A DNA stretch of 64,000 bases from Thiobacillus denitrificans (GTDB taxonomy: Bacteria > Pseudomonadota > Gammaproteobacteria > Burkholderiales > Thiobacillaceae), in the NCBI RefSeq assembly GCF_001530125.1, contig NZ_LDUG01000003.1, forward strand, positions 36,301-100,300, read 5' to 3'. Positions 18,967-28,504 of the stretch are shown here, piece after piece (positions within the stretch are counted from its first letter, which is position 1; each line of letters begins with the position of its first letter). The translations under genes were made by a program, and so were the position numbers. The notes beneath the pieces are model-generated. The model was not told the origin of the DNA. It worked only from the letters and a program-made list of their open reading frames with translations, and did not search any database.

Positions 18967-20351
18967 CCAGGTTGAGAACGGCTTTGGCTGCAACAGCGCT
19001 GGCAATGACCTTGTCTGCGCCGGCAGTGGCAAGAGAGGCGATGGATGTTGCCGATCTGGTCGAAACACACGGCCCGGCGGTGGTCAACATCAGCACCACC
19101 AAGCTGGTGAAGCGCGGTGTGGAAGGTTTTCCGTTCGTGATTCCCGATGGGGAAGACATGCAGGAATTCTTCCGCCGCTTTTTCCCGCCTGGCGGGCCCG
19201 GGCCGGTCGAGGAGATTCCCGCGCGCGGCGCCGGTTCCGGCTTCATCGTCAGCAACGACGGCTACATCCTGACCAATGCCCATGTGGTGCGCGGCGCCGA
19301 CGAAGTCGAGATCAAGCTCATCGACAAGCGTACGTTCAGCGCCAAGGTGATTGGGGCCGACAGCCGCACTGATGTTGCCGTCATCAAGATCACCGCCAAC
19401 AACCTGCCTGCCGTCAAGCTGGGCGACCCTGCCAGGCTGCGCGTCGGCGAGGCCGTCGCCGCGATTGGTTCGCCGTTTGGCTTCGAGAACTCCGTCACCG
19501 CCGGCATCGTCTCCGCCAAGGGCCGCTCGCTGCCGTCGGAAAGCTATGTGCCCTATATCCAGACCGATGTGCCGATCAACCCCGGCAACTCGGGCGGGCC
19601 GCTGTTCAACATGAAGGGCGAGGTGGTCGGCATCAATTCGCAGATCTACAGCCGCAGCGGCGGTTATCAGGGCGTGTCGTTCGCGATCCCGATCGATGTC
19701 GCAATGGAAGTTGCCGAACAGCTGAAGGCCGCCGGCAAGGTTTCGCGCGGCTGGCTGGGCGTGGTGGTCCAGGAAGTGACCGCCGATCTTGCCGAATCGT
19801 TCGGCATGGATCGCCCGCGTGGCGCGCTGATTGCGCAGGTGCAGGCGGATGGCCCGGCGGCCCGGGCCGGCCTGCAGGCGGCCGATGTGATCCTCATGTT
19901 CGGCGGCAAGCCGGTTGAAAATTCGGGCGACCTGCCGCGCATGGTCGGCATGACCAAGCCGGGGGCGAAGATTCCGCTACAGGTATGGCGCCGCGGCAAG
20001 CTGCAGGCAATCACGGTGGAGCTGGGTGAGTTGCCGGGCGAGGAGCAGCTTGCCGGCAAGCCCGGCAAGACGTATTCGCGAGGCGGCCTGGCCCTGTCCG
20101 AGCTGACTGCCGAGCAGCGGCGCGAACTCAGGATCGACCACGGTTTGCTGGTGGAGGAGGTCACCGGCGATGCTGCGCGCGCGGGCATCCGCGTCGGTGA
20201 CGTGATCCTCGCGGTGAACAACGGCAAGGTGGCGACGGTCGAGGCCTTCCGCAAGGCGATCGCCGCCATTCCCAAGGGCAAGAGCGCGGCCGTCCTGGTG
20301 CGCCGCGGCGAAGGTTCGCTCTATATTCCGCTGAAGATATCGGGTGAGTAG
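18963..20351 (+). CDS. mucD: Periplasmic DegP/MucD serine protease
   Basis: HtrA-family protease/chaperone that degrades misfolded envelope proteins. It has 462 residues: a signal peptide ending near residue 23 (SAPAVA), a trypsin-like domain with triad His107 (TNAHVV), Asp137 (RTDVAV) and Ser210 (GNSGGPL), then two PDZ domains (about 255-345 and 370-455, with RGWLGVVVQ and RGGLALSEL). It is the last member of the rpoE operon in MucD order and overlaps the following glutaredoxin-like gene by 8 bp. Confidence 0.96.
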   Translation: MTRLRTALAATALAMTLSAPAVAREAMDVADLVETHGPAVVNISTTKLVKRGVEGFPFVIPDGEDMQEFFRRFFPPGGPGPVEEIPARGAGSGFIVSNDGYILTNAHVVRGADEVEIKLIDKRTFSAKVIGADSRTDVAVIKITANNLPAVKLGDPARLRVGEAVAAIGSPFGFENSVTAGIVSAKGRSLPSESYVPYIQTDVPINPGNSGGPLFNMKGEVVGINSQIYSRSGGYQGVSFAIPIDVAMEVAEQLKAAGKVSRGWLGVVVQEVTADLAESFGMDRPRGALIAQVQADGPAARAGLQAADVILMFGGKPVENSGDLPRMVGMTKPGAKIPLQVWRRGKLQAITVELGELPGEEQLAGKPGKTYSRGGLALSELTAEQRRELRIDHGLLVEEVTGDAARAGIRVGDVILAVNNGKVATVEAFRKAIAAIPKGKSAAVLVRRGEGSLYIPLKISGE

Positions 20352-20589
20352 AACACTCACGCTCTACACGCGGGCGGACTGCCCGCTGTGCGAGGAGATG
20401 GCGGCAAAAGTCGGTGCGCTGATCGTGGATACCAGGCATCGTCTGGCGCCCGTGGATGTGGATGCCGACCCGTCGCTCAAGGCTGACTTCGGCTGGGACG
20501 TGCCGCTGCTGTTCGACGGCGGCACCGAGATATGCCGCCATCAGCTCAATCTGCCGGCGCTTCAGGAATGGCTGCGCCTTAACCCCTAA
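20344..20589 (+). CDS. Glutaredoxin-like (DUF836) protein
   Basis: An 81-residue thioredoxin-fold protein with redox motif CPLC (LYTRADCPLCEEM, residues 13-16) and the cis-Pro segment DVPLLF. GTG at 20344 lies inside the end of mucD, so it is translationally coupled to the stress operon. The DUF836 family is widespread in proteobacteria and often sits near lepA. A thiol-disulfide role is inferred from the fold; the partner is unknown. Confidence 0.88.
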   Translation: MSRTLTLYTRADCPLCEEMAAKVGALIVDTRHRLAPVDVDADPSLKADFGWDVPLLFDGGTEICRHQLNLPALQEWLRLNP

Positions 20590-20626
20590 AATCCGTTAAA
20601 ATTCGGCTAGTTATCTCATCCCTGAC

Positions 20627-20650
20627 CGGGCACGGAAACGTGCCCGTTTT
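20627..20650 (+). terminator. Perfect hairpin with T-run abutting the lepA start
   Basis: CGGGCACG at 20627-20634 and CGTGCCCG at 20639-20646 form an 8-bp perfect stem around a GAAA loop, followed by TTTT. It fits an intrinsic terminator for the stress operon, yet ends only 3 bp before the lepA GTG, in the place where a ribosome binding site would be expected. Confidence 0.7.
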
Positions 20651-20653
20651 GCT

Positions 20654-22453
20654 GTGTCCCAGAGTCTGATCCGCAATTTTTCCATCATCGCCCATATCGA
20701 CCACGGCAAATCCACGCTGGCTGATCGCCTGATCCAGTCTTGTGGCGGCCTGTCCGACCGCGAAATGGGAGCGCAGGTGCTCGATTCCATGGACCTGGAA
20801 AAGGAGCGCGGCATCACCATCAAGGCGCAGACCGCCGCGCTCACCTACAAGGCGCAGGACGGCAAGACCTACCACCTGAACCTGATTGACACCCCCGGCC
20901 ACGTCGACTTTTCCTACGAGGTGTCGCGTTCCCTGTCCGCCTGCGAAGGCGCGCTGCTGGTAGTCGACGCCTCGCAGGGGGTGGAAGCGCAGACGGTGGC
21001 CAACTGCTACACCGCGATCGATCTCGGCGTCGAGGTCATTCCGGTGCTGAACAAGATCGACCTGCCTGCGGCCGATCCGGACCGGGTGGCGGAGGAAATC
21101 GAGGATATCGTCGGGCTGGACGCGAGCGATGCGGTGCGCGCGTCGGCCAAGACCGGGATCGGCATTGCCGAAATCCTCGAGGTGGTGGTGAAGCAGGTGC
21201 CGCCGCCGCGTGGCGATGAGAGCGCGCCACTGAAGGCGCTGATCATCGACTCATGGTTCGACAACTATGTCGGCGTGGTGATGCTGGTGCGGGTGTTCGA
21301 CGGCGTGCTGAAACCCAAGGACAAGATCCGCTTCATGGCAAGCGGGGCACAGCATCTGACCGAGCACGTCGGCGTGTTCACGCCCAAGGCGGTCGACCGC
21401 CCCAGCCTGTCGGCAGGCGAGGTCGGCTTCGTGATTGCGGGCATCAAGGAACTCAAGTCGGCCCAGGTGGGTGACACCATCACCCTGCTCGATCGGCCCG
21501 CGGCCAAGGCGCTGCCTGGCTTCAAGAAAGTGCAGTCGCAGGTCTTCGCCGGGCTCTATCCGATCGAGTCGCACGACTTCGAGGCGCTGCGCGACGCGCT
21601 GACCAAGCTGCAGTTGAACGACGCGGCGCTGCAGTTCGAGCCCGAAGTCTCGCAGGCGCTGGGCTTCGGCTTCCGTTGCGGCTTCCTCGGCCTGCTGCAC
21701 ATGGACATTGTCCAGGAGCGGCTGGAACGCGAATACAACATGGACCTCATCACCACCGCGCCGACGGTGGTGTACGAAGTGTTGATGAAAGACGGCAGCC
21801 TGCTCAAGGTCGAAAACCCGTCCAAGCTGCCCGAGCTGTCGAAGATCGAGGAAATCCGCGAGCCCATCATCACCGCGACGATCTTCGTGCCGGAAGAATT
21901 CGTCGGCAACGTCATCACCCTGTGCAACCAGAAGCGCGGCATGCAGGTGAACATGCAGTACCACGGCAGGCAGGTGATGCTGGTGTACAACCTGCCGATG
22001 AACGAAGTGGTGATGGATTTCTTCGACAAGCTGAAATCAACCAGCCGCGGCTACGCCTCGCTCGATTACGAGTTCAAGGAGTACCGGCCGGGTGACCTGG
22101 TCAAGCTCGATATCCTGGTCAACAACGAAAAAGTCGATGCGCTGTCGCTGATTGTGCACCGCGCCACCAGCGTGTATCGCGGGCGCGAACTCGCCTCCAA
22201 GATGCGCGAGATGATCCCGCGCCAGATGTTTGACGTCGCGGTGCAGGCGGCGATCGGCGCCAACATCATCGCGCGCGAAAACATCAAGGCCTTGCGCAAG
22301 AACGTGCTCGCCAAATGCTACGGTGGCGACATCTCGCGCAAGAAGAAGCTGCTGGAAAAACAGAAGGCCGGCAAGCGGCGCATGAAGCAGGTCGGCAACG
22401 TCGAAATTCCGCAGGAAGCCTTTCTTGCGATCCTGCAGGTTTCGGATAAATAA
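20654..22453 (+). CDS. lepA: Elongation factor 4 (LepA)
   Basis: Translational GTPase (EF4) of 599 residues that acts on the ribosome during initiation and stress. The G1 region [11 protein letters not shown]3 DTPGHVDF and G4 NKIDLPAAD are intact, followed by domain II, the EF-G-like domains and the LepA-specific C-terminal domain ([19 protein letters not shown]). The GTG at 20654 is the only reasonable start before the conserved [11 protein letters not shown]. It has no clear Shine-Dalgarno because a hairpin occupies that position. lepB follows after 17 bp. Confidence 0.97.
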   Translation: MSQSLIRNFSIIAHIDHGKSTLADRLIQSCGGLSDREMGAQVLDSMDLEKERGITIKAQTAALTYKAQDGKTYHLNLIDTPGHVDFSYEVSRSLSACEGALLVVDASQGVEAQTVANCYTAIDLGVEVIPVLNKIDLPAADPDRVAEEIEDIVGLDASDAVRASAKTGIGIAEILEVVVKQVPPPRGDESAPLKALIIDSWFDNYVGVVMLVRVFDGVLKPKDKIRFMASGAQHLTEHVGVFTPKAVDRPSLSAGEVGFVIAGIKELKSAQVGDTITLLDRPAAKALPGFKKVQSQVFAGLYPIESHDFEALRDALTKLQLNDAALQFEPEVSQALGFGFRCGFLGLLHMDIVQERLEREYNMDLITTAPTVVYEVLMKDGSLLKVENPSKLPELSKIEEIREPIITATIFVPEEFVGNVITLCNQKRGMQVNMQYHGRQVMLVYNLPMNEVVMDFFDKLKSTSRGYASLDYEFKEYRPGDLVKLDILVNNEKVDALSLIVHRATSVYRGRELASKMREMIPRQMFDVAVQAAIGANIIARENIKALRKNVLAKCYGGDISRKKKLLEKQKAGKRRMKQVGNVEIPQEAFLAILQVSDK

Positions 22454-22470
22454 GAAGTGGACCCATCAAC

Positions 22471-23280
22471 ATGAATTTTGCGCTCATTCTTTTCATCGCG
22501 CTGGCCGTCACCGGCGGCATCTGGCTGCTCGACGTGCTGCTGTTCAAGCGTTTCCGCGACAAGGATGCCCGCGAGCCGCTGCTGGTCGAATATGCCAAGA
22601 GCTTCTTCCCGGTCATCCTGGTCGTGTTCGGCCTGCGCTCGTTTCTGGTCGAGCCGTTCAAGATACCGTCCGGCTCGATGATGCCGACGCTGCTGATCGG
22701 CGACTTCATCCTGGTCAACAAATACACCTATGGCATCCGCCTGCCGGTGATCAACAAGAAAGTGGTCGCGCTGAACAACCCCGAGCGTGGCGACGTCATG
22801 GTGTTCCGCTATCCGGCCGACCCCGGCCTCGACTACATCAAGCGCGTGGTCGGCGTGCCGGGCGACGTGGTCGAATACCGCGACAAGCAGCTCAGCATCA
22901 ACGGCCAGCCGGTGCGCACGGTCAACACCAGCACCTACAGCTATGTCGGCAACGGCCTCAGTTACGTCACCGCCATGGTGTACCAGGAGCATCTCAATAG
23001 CGTTGGCCACGCCATGATGACCGAGCCGGGCAAGCTCGCAGTCTATCCGTCACAGGTGGTGGACTTCCCTTACCGCGAAAACTGCTCCTACAATGCCGAA
23101 GGCGAAGGCTTCGTCTGCAAGGTGCCGGAAGGGCAGTACTTCATGATGGGCGATAACCGCGACGCCAGCAACGACAGCCGTTACTGGGGCTTCGTCCCGG
23201 ACCGGAACATCGTCGGCAAGGCCTTCTTCATCTGGATGAACTTCGACGATTTTGGCCGCATCGGCACCACCCTCAAATAA
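22471..23280 (+). CDS. lepB: Signal peptidase I
   Basis: Membrane-bound leader peptidase of 269 residues that cleaves signal peptides on the periplasmic side. There are two N-terminal membrane spans (residues 3-22 and about 46-61), catalytic Ser69 in IPSGSMMPTL and catalytic Lys124 in YIKRVVGVPGD. The C-terminal box GDNRDASNDSRYWGFV is conserved. It lies between lepA and DUF4845-rnc, the standard order. Confidence 0.97.
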   Translation: MNFALILFIALAVTGGIWLLDVLLFKRFRDKDAREPLLVEYAKSFFPVILVVFGLRSFLVEPFKIPSGSMMPTLLIGDFILVNKYTYGIRLPVINKKVVALNNPERGDVMVFRYPADPGLDYIKRVVGVPGDVVEYRDKQLSINGQPVRTVNTSTYSYVGNGLSYVTAMVYQEHLNSVGHAMMTEPGKLAVYPSQVVDFPYRENCSYNAEGEGFVCKVPEGQYFMMGDNRDASNDSRYWGFVPDRNIVGKAFFIWMNFDDFGRIGTTLK

Positions 23281-23289
23281 GGAGACACC

Positions 23290-23691
23290 ATGACCCGCGC
23301 ACGCCCCCTGCAATCTCAACAACGCGGTCTGAGCATGATCGGCTTTCTGTTCGTCGCCGTCGTGCTGGTTATGATCGCCATGCTGGCAATGAAGCTGGTG
23401 CCGGCCTATATCGAGTTTTTCTCGGTGAAGAAGATTCTCGCCACGATGGGGCAGGAGTCCGACCTCCGATCGAAAAGCAATGCCGAGATCCGCAGCGATT
23501 TCTCGAGACGCGCCAACGTAGGTTATGTCACGGTGGTCAAGCCGGAACATCTCACCATCGACCGTCGTGGTGGCGTCCCGGTCATTTCCGCTGATTACGA
23601 ATTCCGCACCAAGCTCGTCGGCAATGCCAGCCTGGTGGTCGATTTCAGTGCCAGCACCAACCCCAACGCCGCGCCCGCCCAGATTGAATAA
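23290..23691 (+). CDS. DUF4845 membrane protein
   Basis: A 133-residue protein with one N-terminal membrane anchor (LSMIGFLFVAVVLVMIAMLA) preceded by a basic stretch and QQRGLS, which resembles a type IV pilin-like N-terminus. The soluble part is beta-rich. DUF4845 genes sit between lepB and rnc across betaproteobacteria; their function is unknown. Its end overlaps the rnc start by 8 bp. Confidence 0.85.
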   Translation: MTRARPLQSQQRGLSMIGFLFVAVVLVMIAMLAMKLVPAYIEFFSVKKILATMGQESDLRSKSNAEIRSDFSRRANVGYVTVVKPEHLTIDRRGGVPVISADYEFRTKLVGNASLVVDFSASTNPNAAPAQIE

Positions 23692-24397
23692 CGCCTTGCT
23701 GACCCAGCGCCTGCAGCAGGCGCTGGGTTATACCTTTATCCGCGCCGACCTGCTGACCCAGGCGCTGACGCACCGCAGCTACGGCGCGGTCAACAACGAG
23801 CGGCTCGAATTCCTCGGCGACTCGGTGCTGAACTGCTCGGTCGCCCGTGCGCTCTACGATGCGTTTCCCGATTTGCCCGAAGGTAGCCTGTCGCGCCTGC
23901 GCGCCAACCTGGTGCGGCAGGAAACCCTGGCCGAGATCGCCGCGACCCTGAGGCTGGGCGAGAGCCTGCGCCTGGGCGAGGGCGAACTCAAGAGCGGCGG
24001 TTTCCGCCGTCCCTCGATTCTGGCCGATGCGCTCGAATCGCTGTTTGGCGCGATCTTTCTGGAGGCCGGCTTTGACGGCGCGCAACGCGTGGTGCGTGGC
24101 TTGTTCGACCCGCTGGTCGCGCAAATCGACCCCACGGCCTCGGGCAAGGATCCCAAGACGGAACTGCAGGAACTGCTGCAGTCACGGCGGCTGCCGCTAC
24201 CGGACTACCAGCTTGTCGATACCGAGGGCGAGGCGCACGACCAGAGTTTCATCGTCGAGTGCGTGCTCATCAGACCCGTGCTCAGCACGCGCGGCGTCGG
24301 CAAAAGCCGCCGCGCCGCCGAACAGGAGGCCGCACGCCAGGCGTGCGCCGCGTTACGAAATGAACAGGCAGCAAAGAAGAGTGAACTGCGTAAATGA
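23684..24397 (+). CDS. rnc: Ribonuclease III
   Basis: Double-strand-specific endoribonuclease that processes rRNA and many mRNAs. It has 237 residues. The catalytic signature NERLEFLGDSVLN is near residues 33-45, a second metal-site region LADALESLFGAIFLEAG follows, and a C-terminal dsRNA-binding domain ends with AAEQEAARQACAAL. There is no ATG in position; TTG at 23684 (MNNALLTQRL), overlapping the DUF4845 stop, gives the family-length N-terminus. Its stop overlaps era (ATGA). Confidence 0.94.
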   Translation: MNNALLTQRLQQALGYTFIRADLLTQALTHRSYGAVNNERLEFLGDSVLNCSVARALYDAFPDLPEGSLSRLRANLVRQETLAEIAATLRLGESLRLGEGELKSGGFRRPSILADALESLFGAIFLEAGFDGAQRVVRGLFDPLVAQIDPTASGKDPKTELQELLQSRRLPLPDYQLVDTEGEAHDQSFIVECVLIRPVLSTRGVGKSRRAAEQEAARQACAALRNEQAAKKSELRK

Positions 24398-25278
24398 GTG
24401 AATTCAAGTGTGGCCTCATCGCCATCGTCGGGCGTCCCAACGTCGGCAAGTCGACCCTGCTCAACCGCATCGTCGGGCAGAAAGTCAGCATCACCTCGCG
24501 CAAGGCGCAGACCACGCGTCACCGGGTGATGGGCATTCACACCACCGACGAGGCACAGTTCGTGTTCGTCGATACGCCGGGATTCCAGACGCGCTACACC
24601 GGCACCATGAACCGCGCGATGAACAAGCGGGTGCGCGAAACGCTGTCGGATACCGACGTGGTGATGCTGCTGGTGGAGGCGGGACGGCTGAAGAACGAGG
24701 ATCGTCAGGTGATGGAGTTGCTGCCCAAGGATCGCCCGCTGATCCTGGTGGTGAACAAGATCGACCAGGTCAAGGATCGCGCCGAGTTGATGGCGTATCT
24801 GCAGGAAGTCACCGCCGCGCATGCGTTTACCGAGATCGTCCCGGTATCGGCCAAGCAGGGAAACAACCTCGACGAGCTGCTGAAAACCCTGCAAACCCAC
24901 CTGCCGGAAAACGCGCCGCTGTTTGATGCGGACGACGTCACCGACCAGACCGAACGCCAACTGGCCGCCGAACTCATTCGGGAAAAAGTCTTCCGTCTGT
25001 GTGGCGAAGAAATCCCTTACGGGGTGGCGGTGGCCATCGACAAGTTCGAGGAGGAGGGCAACCTGCGCCGCATCTTCGCCACCATCCTGGTCGACCGCGA
25101 CAGCCACAAGCCCATCATCATCGGCAAGGGGGGCGAAAAGCTCAAGGCCATTTCCACCCAGGCGCGTCTCGACATGGAGCGCGCGTTCGACAGCAAGGTC
25201 TATCTTGAGGTCTGGGTCAAGGTCAAGGGCGGCTGGGCCGACGACGTGCGGATGCTGAGATCGCTGGGGCTGGATTAG
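24394..25278 (+). CDS. era: GTPase Era
   Basis: Essential GTPase of 294 residues that binds the 3' end of 16S rRNA and assists 30S maturation. G1 is GRPNVGKSTL (13-22), followed by G2, G3 DTPGF and G4 NKIDQVKD. The C-terminal KH domain has KPIIIGKGGEKLKAI. The start overlaps the rnc stop by 4 bp, the usual coupling. Downstream there is a dispersed repeat before recO. Confidence 0.97.
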   Translation: MSEFKCGLIAIVGRPNVGKSTLLNRIVGQKVSITSRKAQTTRHRVMGIHTTDEAQFVFVDTPGFQTRYTGTMNRAMNKRVRETLSDTDVVMLLVEAGRLKNEDRQVMELLPKDRPLILVVNKIDQVKDRAELMAYLQEVTAAHAFTEIVPVSAKQGNNLDELLKTLQTHLPENAPLFDADDVTDQTERQLAAELIREKVFRLCGEEIPYGVAVAIDKFEEEGNLRRIFATILVDRDSHKPIIIGKGGEKLKAISTQARLDMERAFDSKVYLEVWVKVKGGWADDVRMLRSLGLD

Positions 25279-25302
25279 AGCAGGTGCAGGGTTGGAAACC
25301 GC

Positions 25303-25488
25303 TCACCACAGAGGCACAGAGACACAGAGGCACAGAGGCACAGAGGCACAGAGACACAGAGACACAGAGACACAGAGACACAGAGACACAGAGGTAAAAC
25401 CGGTTTGGGCGCTGTGCGTGGAAAGTCGAGCGTTTGCCCTGTATGGTTTTTCGAGGATTTTCTCCGTGTCTCTGTGCCTCTGTGGTGA
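25303..25488. repeat. Dispersed inverted-repeat element A with 8-bp tandem array
   Basis: A 186-bp intergenic element between era and recO. Its ends are a near-perfect inverted repeat of about 27 bp (25303-25329 against 25462-25488, one mismatch) built from CACAGAG words. Inside the left end the unit CACAGAGR is repeated about 11 times in tandem (25307-25394). A related element with the same ends but a different centre lies at 43823-43990. Repeats of this CACAGAG/CTCTGTG type are known to me as dispersed elements in many bacterial genomes. No transposase is encoded; it could be a non-autonomous, MITE-like element. Confidence 0.85.
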
Positions 25489-25505
25489 AAATCTTTTGAC
25501 AACCT

Positions 25506-26243
25506 ATGTCTTCCCCTGACCGCATCAACAACGAACCCGGCTTCATCCTCCACACCTATCCTTTCAAGGAAACCAGTGTGGTGGCGGAGGTGTTCACCCT
25601 TAGCCACGGGCGCGTGGCGCTGATCGCACGCGGTGCGCGCCGACCGACCTCGGCCCTGCGCGGGCTGATGCAGCCATTCACCCCGCTGCTGCTGTCGTGG
25701 TTCGGTAAATCCGAACTGAAAACCCTGCACGCCGCCGAATGGCAAGGCGGCCTGATCGCCCCGCAGGGGCGCGCGCTGATGTGCGGGTTTTATCTGAATG
25801 AACTGCTGCTGCGCCTGCTGGCGCGCGGCGATGCGCACGAACAGCTGTACGACCGCTATGCCGATACCCTCGACCAGTTGGCGAACGAGGCTTGCGGCAC
25901 CGATTACGAGCGCATCCTGCGGCGCTTCGAAAAAAATCTGTTAAGTGAAATCGGCTATGGCGCCACCTTCGACGTCGATGCAGACAGAGGGACGCCGATC
26001 GAACCCGGTGTCCGTTATGTGTTCCAGCCCGAACGTGGCGCGCTGCGCGAGAATGGACAACCCGGCTGCCCGGTCTCGGGCCAGACGCTGATCGATCTGG
26101 CGGCCGGCCGCTTCGAACGGCCAGCGACGCTGGCCGAGGCCAAGTCCTTGATGCGCACCCTGATCGACCACACCCTGGGCGCGAAGCCGCTTTATACTCG
26201 CCAGCTGTTACGCGAACTCACAGAATTGAATCCACTCGGCTGA
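25506..26243 (+). CDS. recO: DNA repair protein RecO
   Basis: Recombination mediator of the RecFOR pathway that loads RecA on SSB-coated DNA. It has 245 residues. An N-terminal OB fold ([19 protein letters not shown], then [13 protein letters not shown]) is followed by a helical C-terminal domain ([32 protein letters not shown]). The four zinc cysteines of some RecO proteins are not evident. Its 3' 300 bp are duplicated at 29217-29511. Confidence 0.95.
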   Translation: MSSPDRINNEPGFILHTYPFKETSVVAEVFTLSHGRVALIARGARRPTSALRGLMQPFTPLLLSWFGKSELKTLHAAEWQGGLIAPQGRALMCGFYLNELLLRLLARGDAHEQLYDRYADTLDQLANEACGTDYERILRRFEKNLLSEIGYGATFDVDADRGTPIEPGVRYVFQPERGALRENGQPGCPVSGQTLIDLAAGRFERPATLAEAKSLMRTLIDHTLGAKPLYTRQLLRELTELNPLG

Positions 26244-26247
26244 ACCC

Positions 26248-26981
26248 GTGAGCATCTATCTCGGCGTCAACATCGACCACATCGCCACCCTGCGCCAGGC
26301 GCGCAAGACCCGCTACCCCAGCCCGGTCGAGGCCGCGCTGATGGCGGAAACCGCCGGCGCCGATTCGATCACCCTGCATCTGAGGGAAGACCGTCGCCAC
26401 ATCCAGGATGCCGACGTCGCGATCCTGCGCCAGATGCTGAAAACAAAAATGAATCTGGAAATGGCGGTGACCGAGGAAATGCTCGGCATCGCCATCGCCA
26501 CGCGGCCGCAGGATGTCTGCCTGGTGCCGGAAAAGCGCGAGGAACTCACCACCGAAGGCGGGCTGGACGTCAAAGGCCAGATGCCGAAAATCGCCGGCGC
26601 CTGCAAGCGGCTGCGTGATGCCGGAATTCGCGTCTCGCTCTTCATCGACCCCGACTTCCCCCAGCTCGACGCCGCCCACGCGGCCGGCGCGCCTGTCGTC
26701 GAAATCCACACCGGTGCCTACGCCGACGCCGAAACCGACGAAGCGCGCGTACTGTAGAGTTCGAGCGCATCCGCACAGCTGTCGCCTACGGCCGCAGCCT
26801 CGGCCTCACGGTCAACGCCGGGCATGGCCTGACCTACCACAACGTGCAGCCGATTGCCGCACTGCCGGGTATCCATGAACTCAACATTGGCCATGCGATT
26901 GTCGCGCAGGCGCTGTTCGTGGGCTGGAAGGAAGCGGTGGCGGAAATGAAGCGGCTGATGGTGGAGGCGGCCGCTGGGTAA
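26248..26981 (+). pseudogene. pdxJ: pdxJ copy 1, frameshifted
   Basis: Pyridoxine 5'-phosphate synthase gene interrupted by a frameshift. The GTG at 26248 opens a frame that ends at TAG 26755-26757 after 169 residues. Homology to the intact copy then resumes in another frame at 26757 (EFERIR onward) and ends at TAA 26979-26981. The frame change fits an indel near 26750-26757. The lost C-terminal part holds the conserved GHGLTYHN active-site segment, so the short product should be inactive. Copy 2 at 29508 is intact. A sequencing or assembly error at this point is possible. Confidence 0.88.
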
Positions 26982-26996
26982 ACTGCCGGCCGGACA

Positions 26997-27017
26997 CTGG
27001 GCGCGCTGCGCGCCCAG
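26997..27017. terminator. Perfect GC hairpin after pdxJ copy 1
   Basis: CTGGGCGCG and CGCGCCCAG pair perfectly (9 bp) around a 3-nt CTG loop. It lies between the pdxJ pseudogene and the convergent CNNM/CBS gene. It lacks a T-run on either strand, so it may be a factor-assisted or bidirectional stop. Confidence 0.5.
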
Positions 27018-27065
27018 CCCGCGGAGTTGGCCTGATCGGGACTCAGCGAAGCTCGACGGCCGTTG

Positions 27066-28388
27066 TCATGATTTCACCCCTGCCGTATTTTGCGGTGGCG
27101 CGAGGCGGGCGATCAGTACCTTGTCCACCCGGTTCCGGTCCATGTCCATGACCTCGAAACGCCAGTTTTCCCATTCGAAATGATCGGCCACGGCAGGAAT
27201 ATGTCCTAGCATGTGCATGATGAACCCGCCCAGGGTGTTGAACGCATTCGCTTCCTCGCCAGGCAGGTCTTCGTCGATCTCCAGAGCCGACTTGAGCCGC
27301 TCGATGGCCACGCTTCCATCCACCAGCCAGGAACCATCCTCGCGTTCGACCACGTCCTGTTCATCAGGTGAATCGTAGGTAGGCAATTCGCCCACGATGG
27401 ACGTCAGCACGTCGGTAAGCGTCACCAGGCCTTCCAGATCGCCGTATTCATCGACGATCAGAGCGAATTGCATGCGCGCCTTGCGGAAGCTTTCCAGCAA
27501 CTGGGTCGTGCTGACGCTGTCCGGGACATACAGTGGCGCGCGCAAGACCGCTTCGATATTCAGCGGCCCACCGGCCAACGCGGGTTTGAGCAGGTCGGAG
27601 GTGCGCAGAATGCCCGCGATGTTGTCAAGCCCGCCGCGGCAGACCACGATGCGCTCATACGGGCTTTCGGCGATCAGGCGGCGAAACTCGTCTTCGGGGT
27701 CATCGAGATCGATCAGATAAATGTCGGTGCGGTGAGTCATGATCGTGCCGATGCGTTGCTCGTCCAAACGCAACACATTGGAGACGATCCCCTGTTCGCT
27801 TTCATGGAACACCCCAGCCTCGGCACCCTGCCCCATCAGCACGTTGATTTCATCGTCGGTCACCGGCGGTTCGTCCTTGCGGCGCGCGCCCATCATGCGC
27901 AACAGCAAGCTGGAGGATGCAGACAGCAGCCACACCACGGGCCGCGTGAGGCGCGACAACATGTTCATGGGCCGTGCGATCAGGGAGGCGATGCCTTCCG
28001 GCGCCATGAGTCCCAGCCGTTTGGGAACCAATTCGCCGACGACGACGGAAAAATAGGTGAGGCCGAGCACTACCACCGTGAGCGCAATGCCTCTGGCATA
28101 GGGCCCGACCAGGGCGAACTGGCCCAGCCAGGCAGCCAGTGGATCGGCCAGTGCGGCCTCGCCGATGGCGCCGCTGAGAATGCCGATGGAGGTGATGCCT
28201 ACCTGGATGGTGGAGAGGAAGGTCGAGGGTTCGGCGTGGAGGGCAAGCGCCGAGTGCGCGCCGGGGCTACCGTCGTCGGCCAGCCGACGTAGGCGGACCC
28301 GGCGCGAGGACACCACGGCGATTTCCGACATGGCGAAAACGCCGTTGAGCAGGATGAGGAACAGAAGTAACGCTATATCCATATACAA
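27066..28388 (-). CDS. CNNM/CorC-family membrane protein with CBS domains
   Basis: A 440-residue integral membrane protein of the HlyC/CorC (CNNM) family, linked to Mg/Co efflux or metal homeostasis. Order: an N-terminal DUF21/CNNM membrane domain with about three or four spans (first 135 residues, LFLILLNGVFAMSEIAVVSSRR; LTYFSVVVGELVPKRLGL), a CBS pair (about 205-330, IMTHRTDIYLIDLDD; IVDEYGDLEGLVTLTD), then a CorC_HlyC C-terminal domain (about 345-435). It lies on the opposite strand between the two recO'/pdxJ copies, which suggests it arrived with or was enclosed by the rearrangement. It could start at either of two nearby ATGs. Confidence 0.93.
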   Translation of the reverse strand: MYMDIALLLFLILLNGVFAMSEIAVVSSRRVRLRRLADDGSPGAHSALALHAEPSTFLSTIQVGITSIGILSGAIGEAALADPLAAWLGQFALVGPYARGIALTVVVLGLTYFSVVVGELVPKRLGLMAPEGIASLIARPMNMLSRLTRPVVWLLSASSSLLLRMMGARRKDEPPVTDDEINVLMGQGAEAGVFHESEQGIVSNVLRLDEQRIGTIMTHRTDIYLIDLDDPEDEFRRLIAESPYERIVVCRGGLDNIAGILRTSDLLKPALAGGPLNIEAVLRAPLYVPDSVSTTQLLESFRKARMQFALIVDEYGDLEGLVTLTDVLTSIVGELPTYDSPDEQDVVEREDGSWLVDGSVAIERLKSALEIDEDLPGEEANAFNTLGGFIMHMLGHIPAVADHFEWENWRFEVMDMDRNRVDKVLIARLAPPQNTAGVKS

Positions 28389-28504
28389 GTCGCCCGTTGC
28401 CCGATGGCATGCGACTCTGGTGTGATGCAGGCGGTATTTTACCTGAAAACCCTGTGGTCACAGGTGCGACAACGGGTGGCGCGGTGTCCGGCAACACCGC
28501 CTGA

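Noticed and set aside
25307..25394. Tandem array as a possible CRISPR
   Set aside because: Units are 8 bp with no spacers, no cas genes nearby, and the array is part of an inverted-repeat element.
25275..25838. Open frames with repeated HRGTETQRHRD-type peptides across the tandem array
   Set aside because: Translations of the 8-bp repeat on either strand; not proteins.
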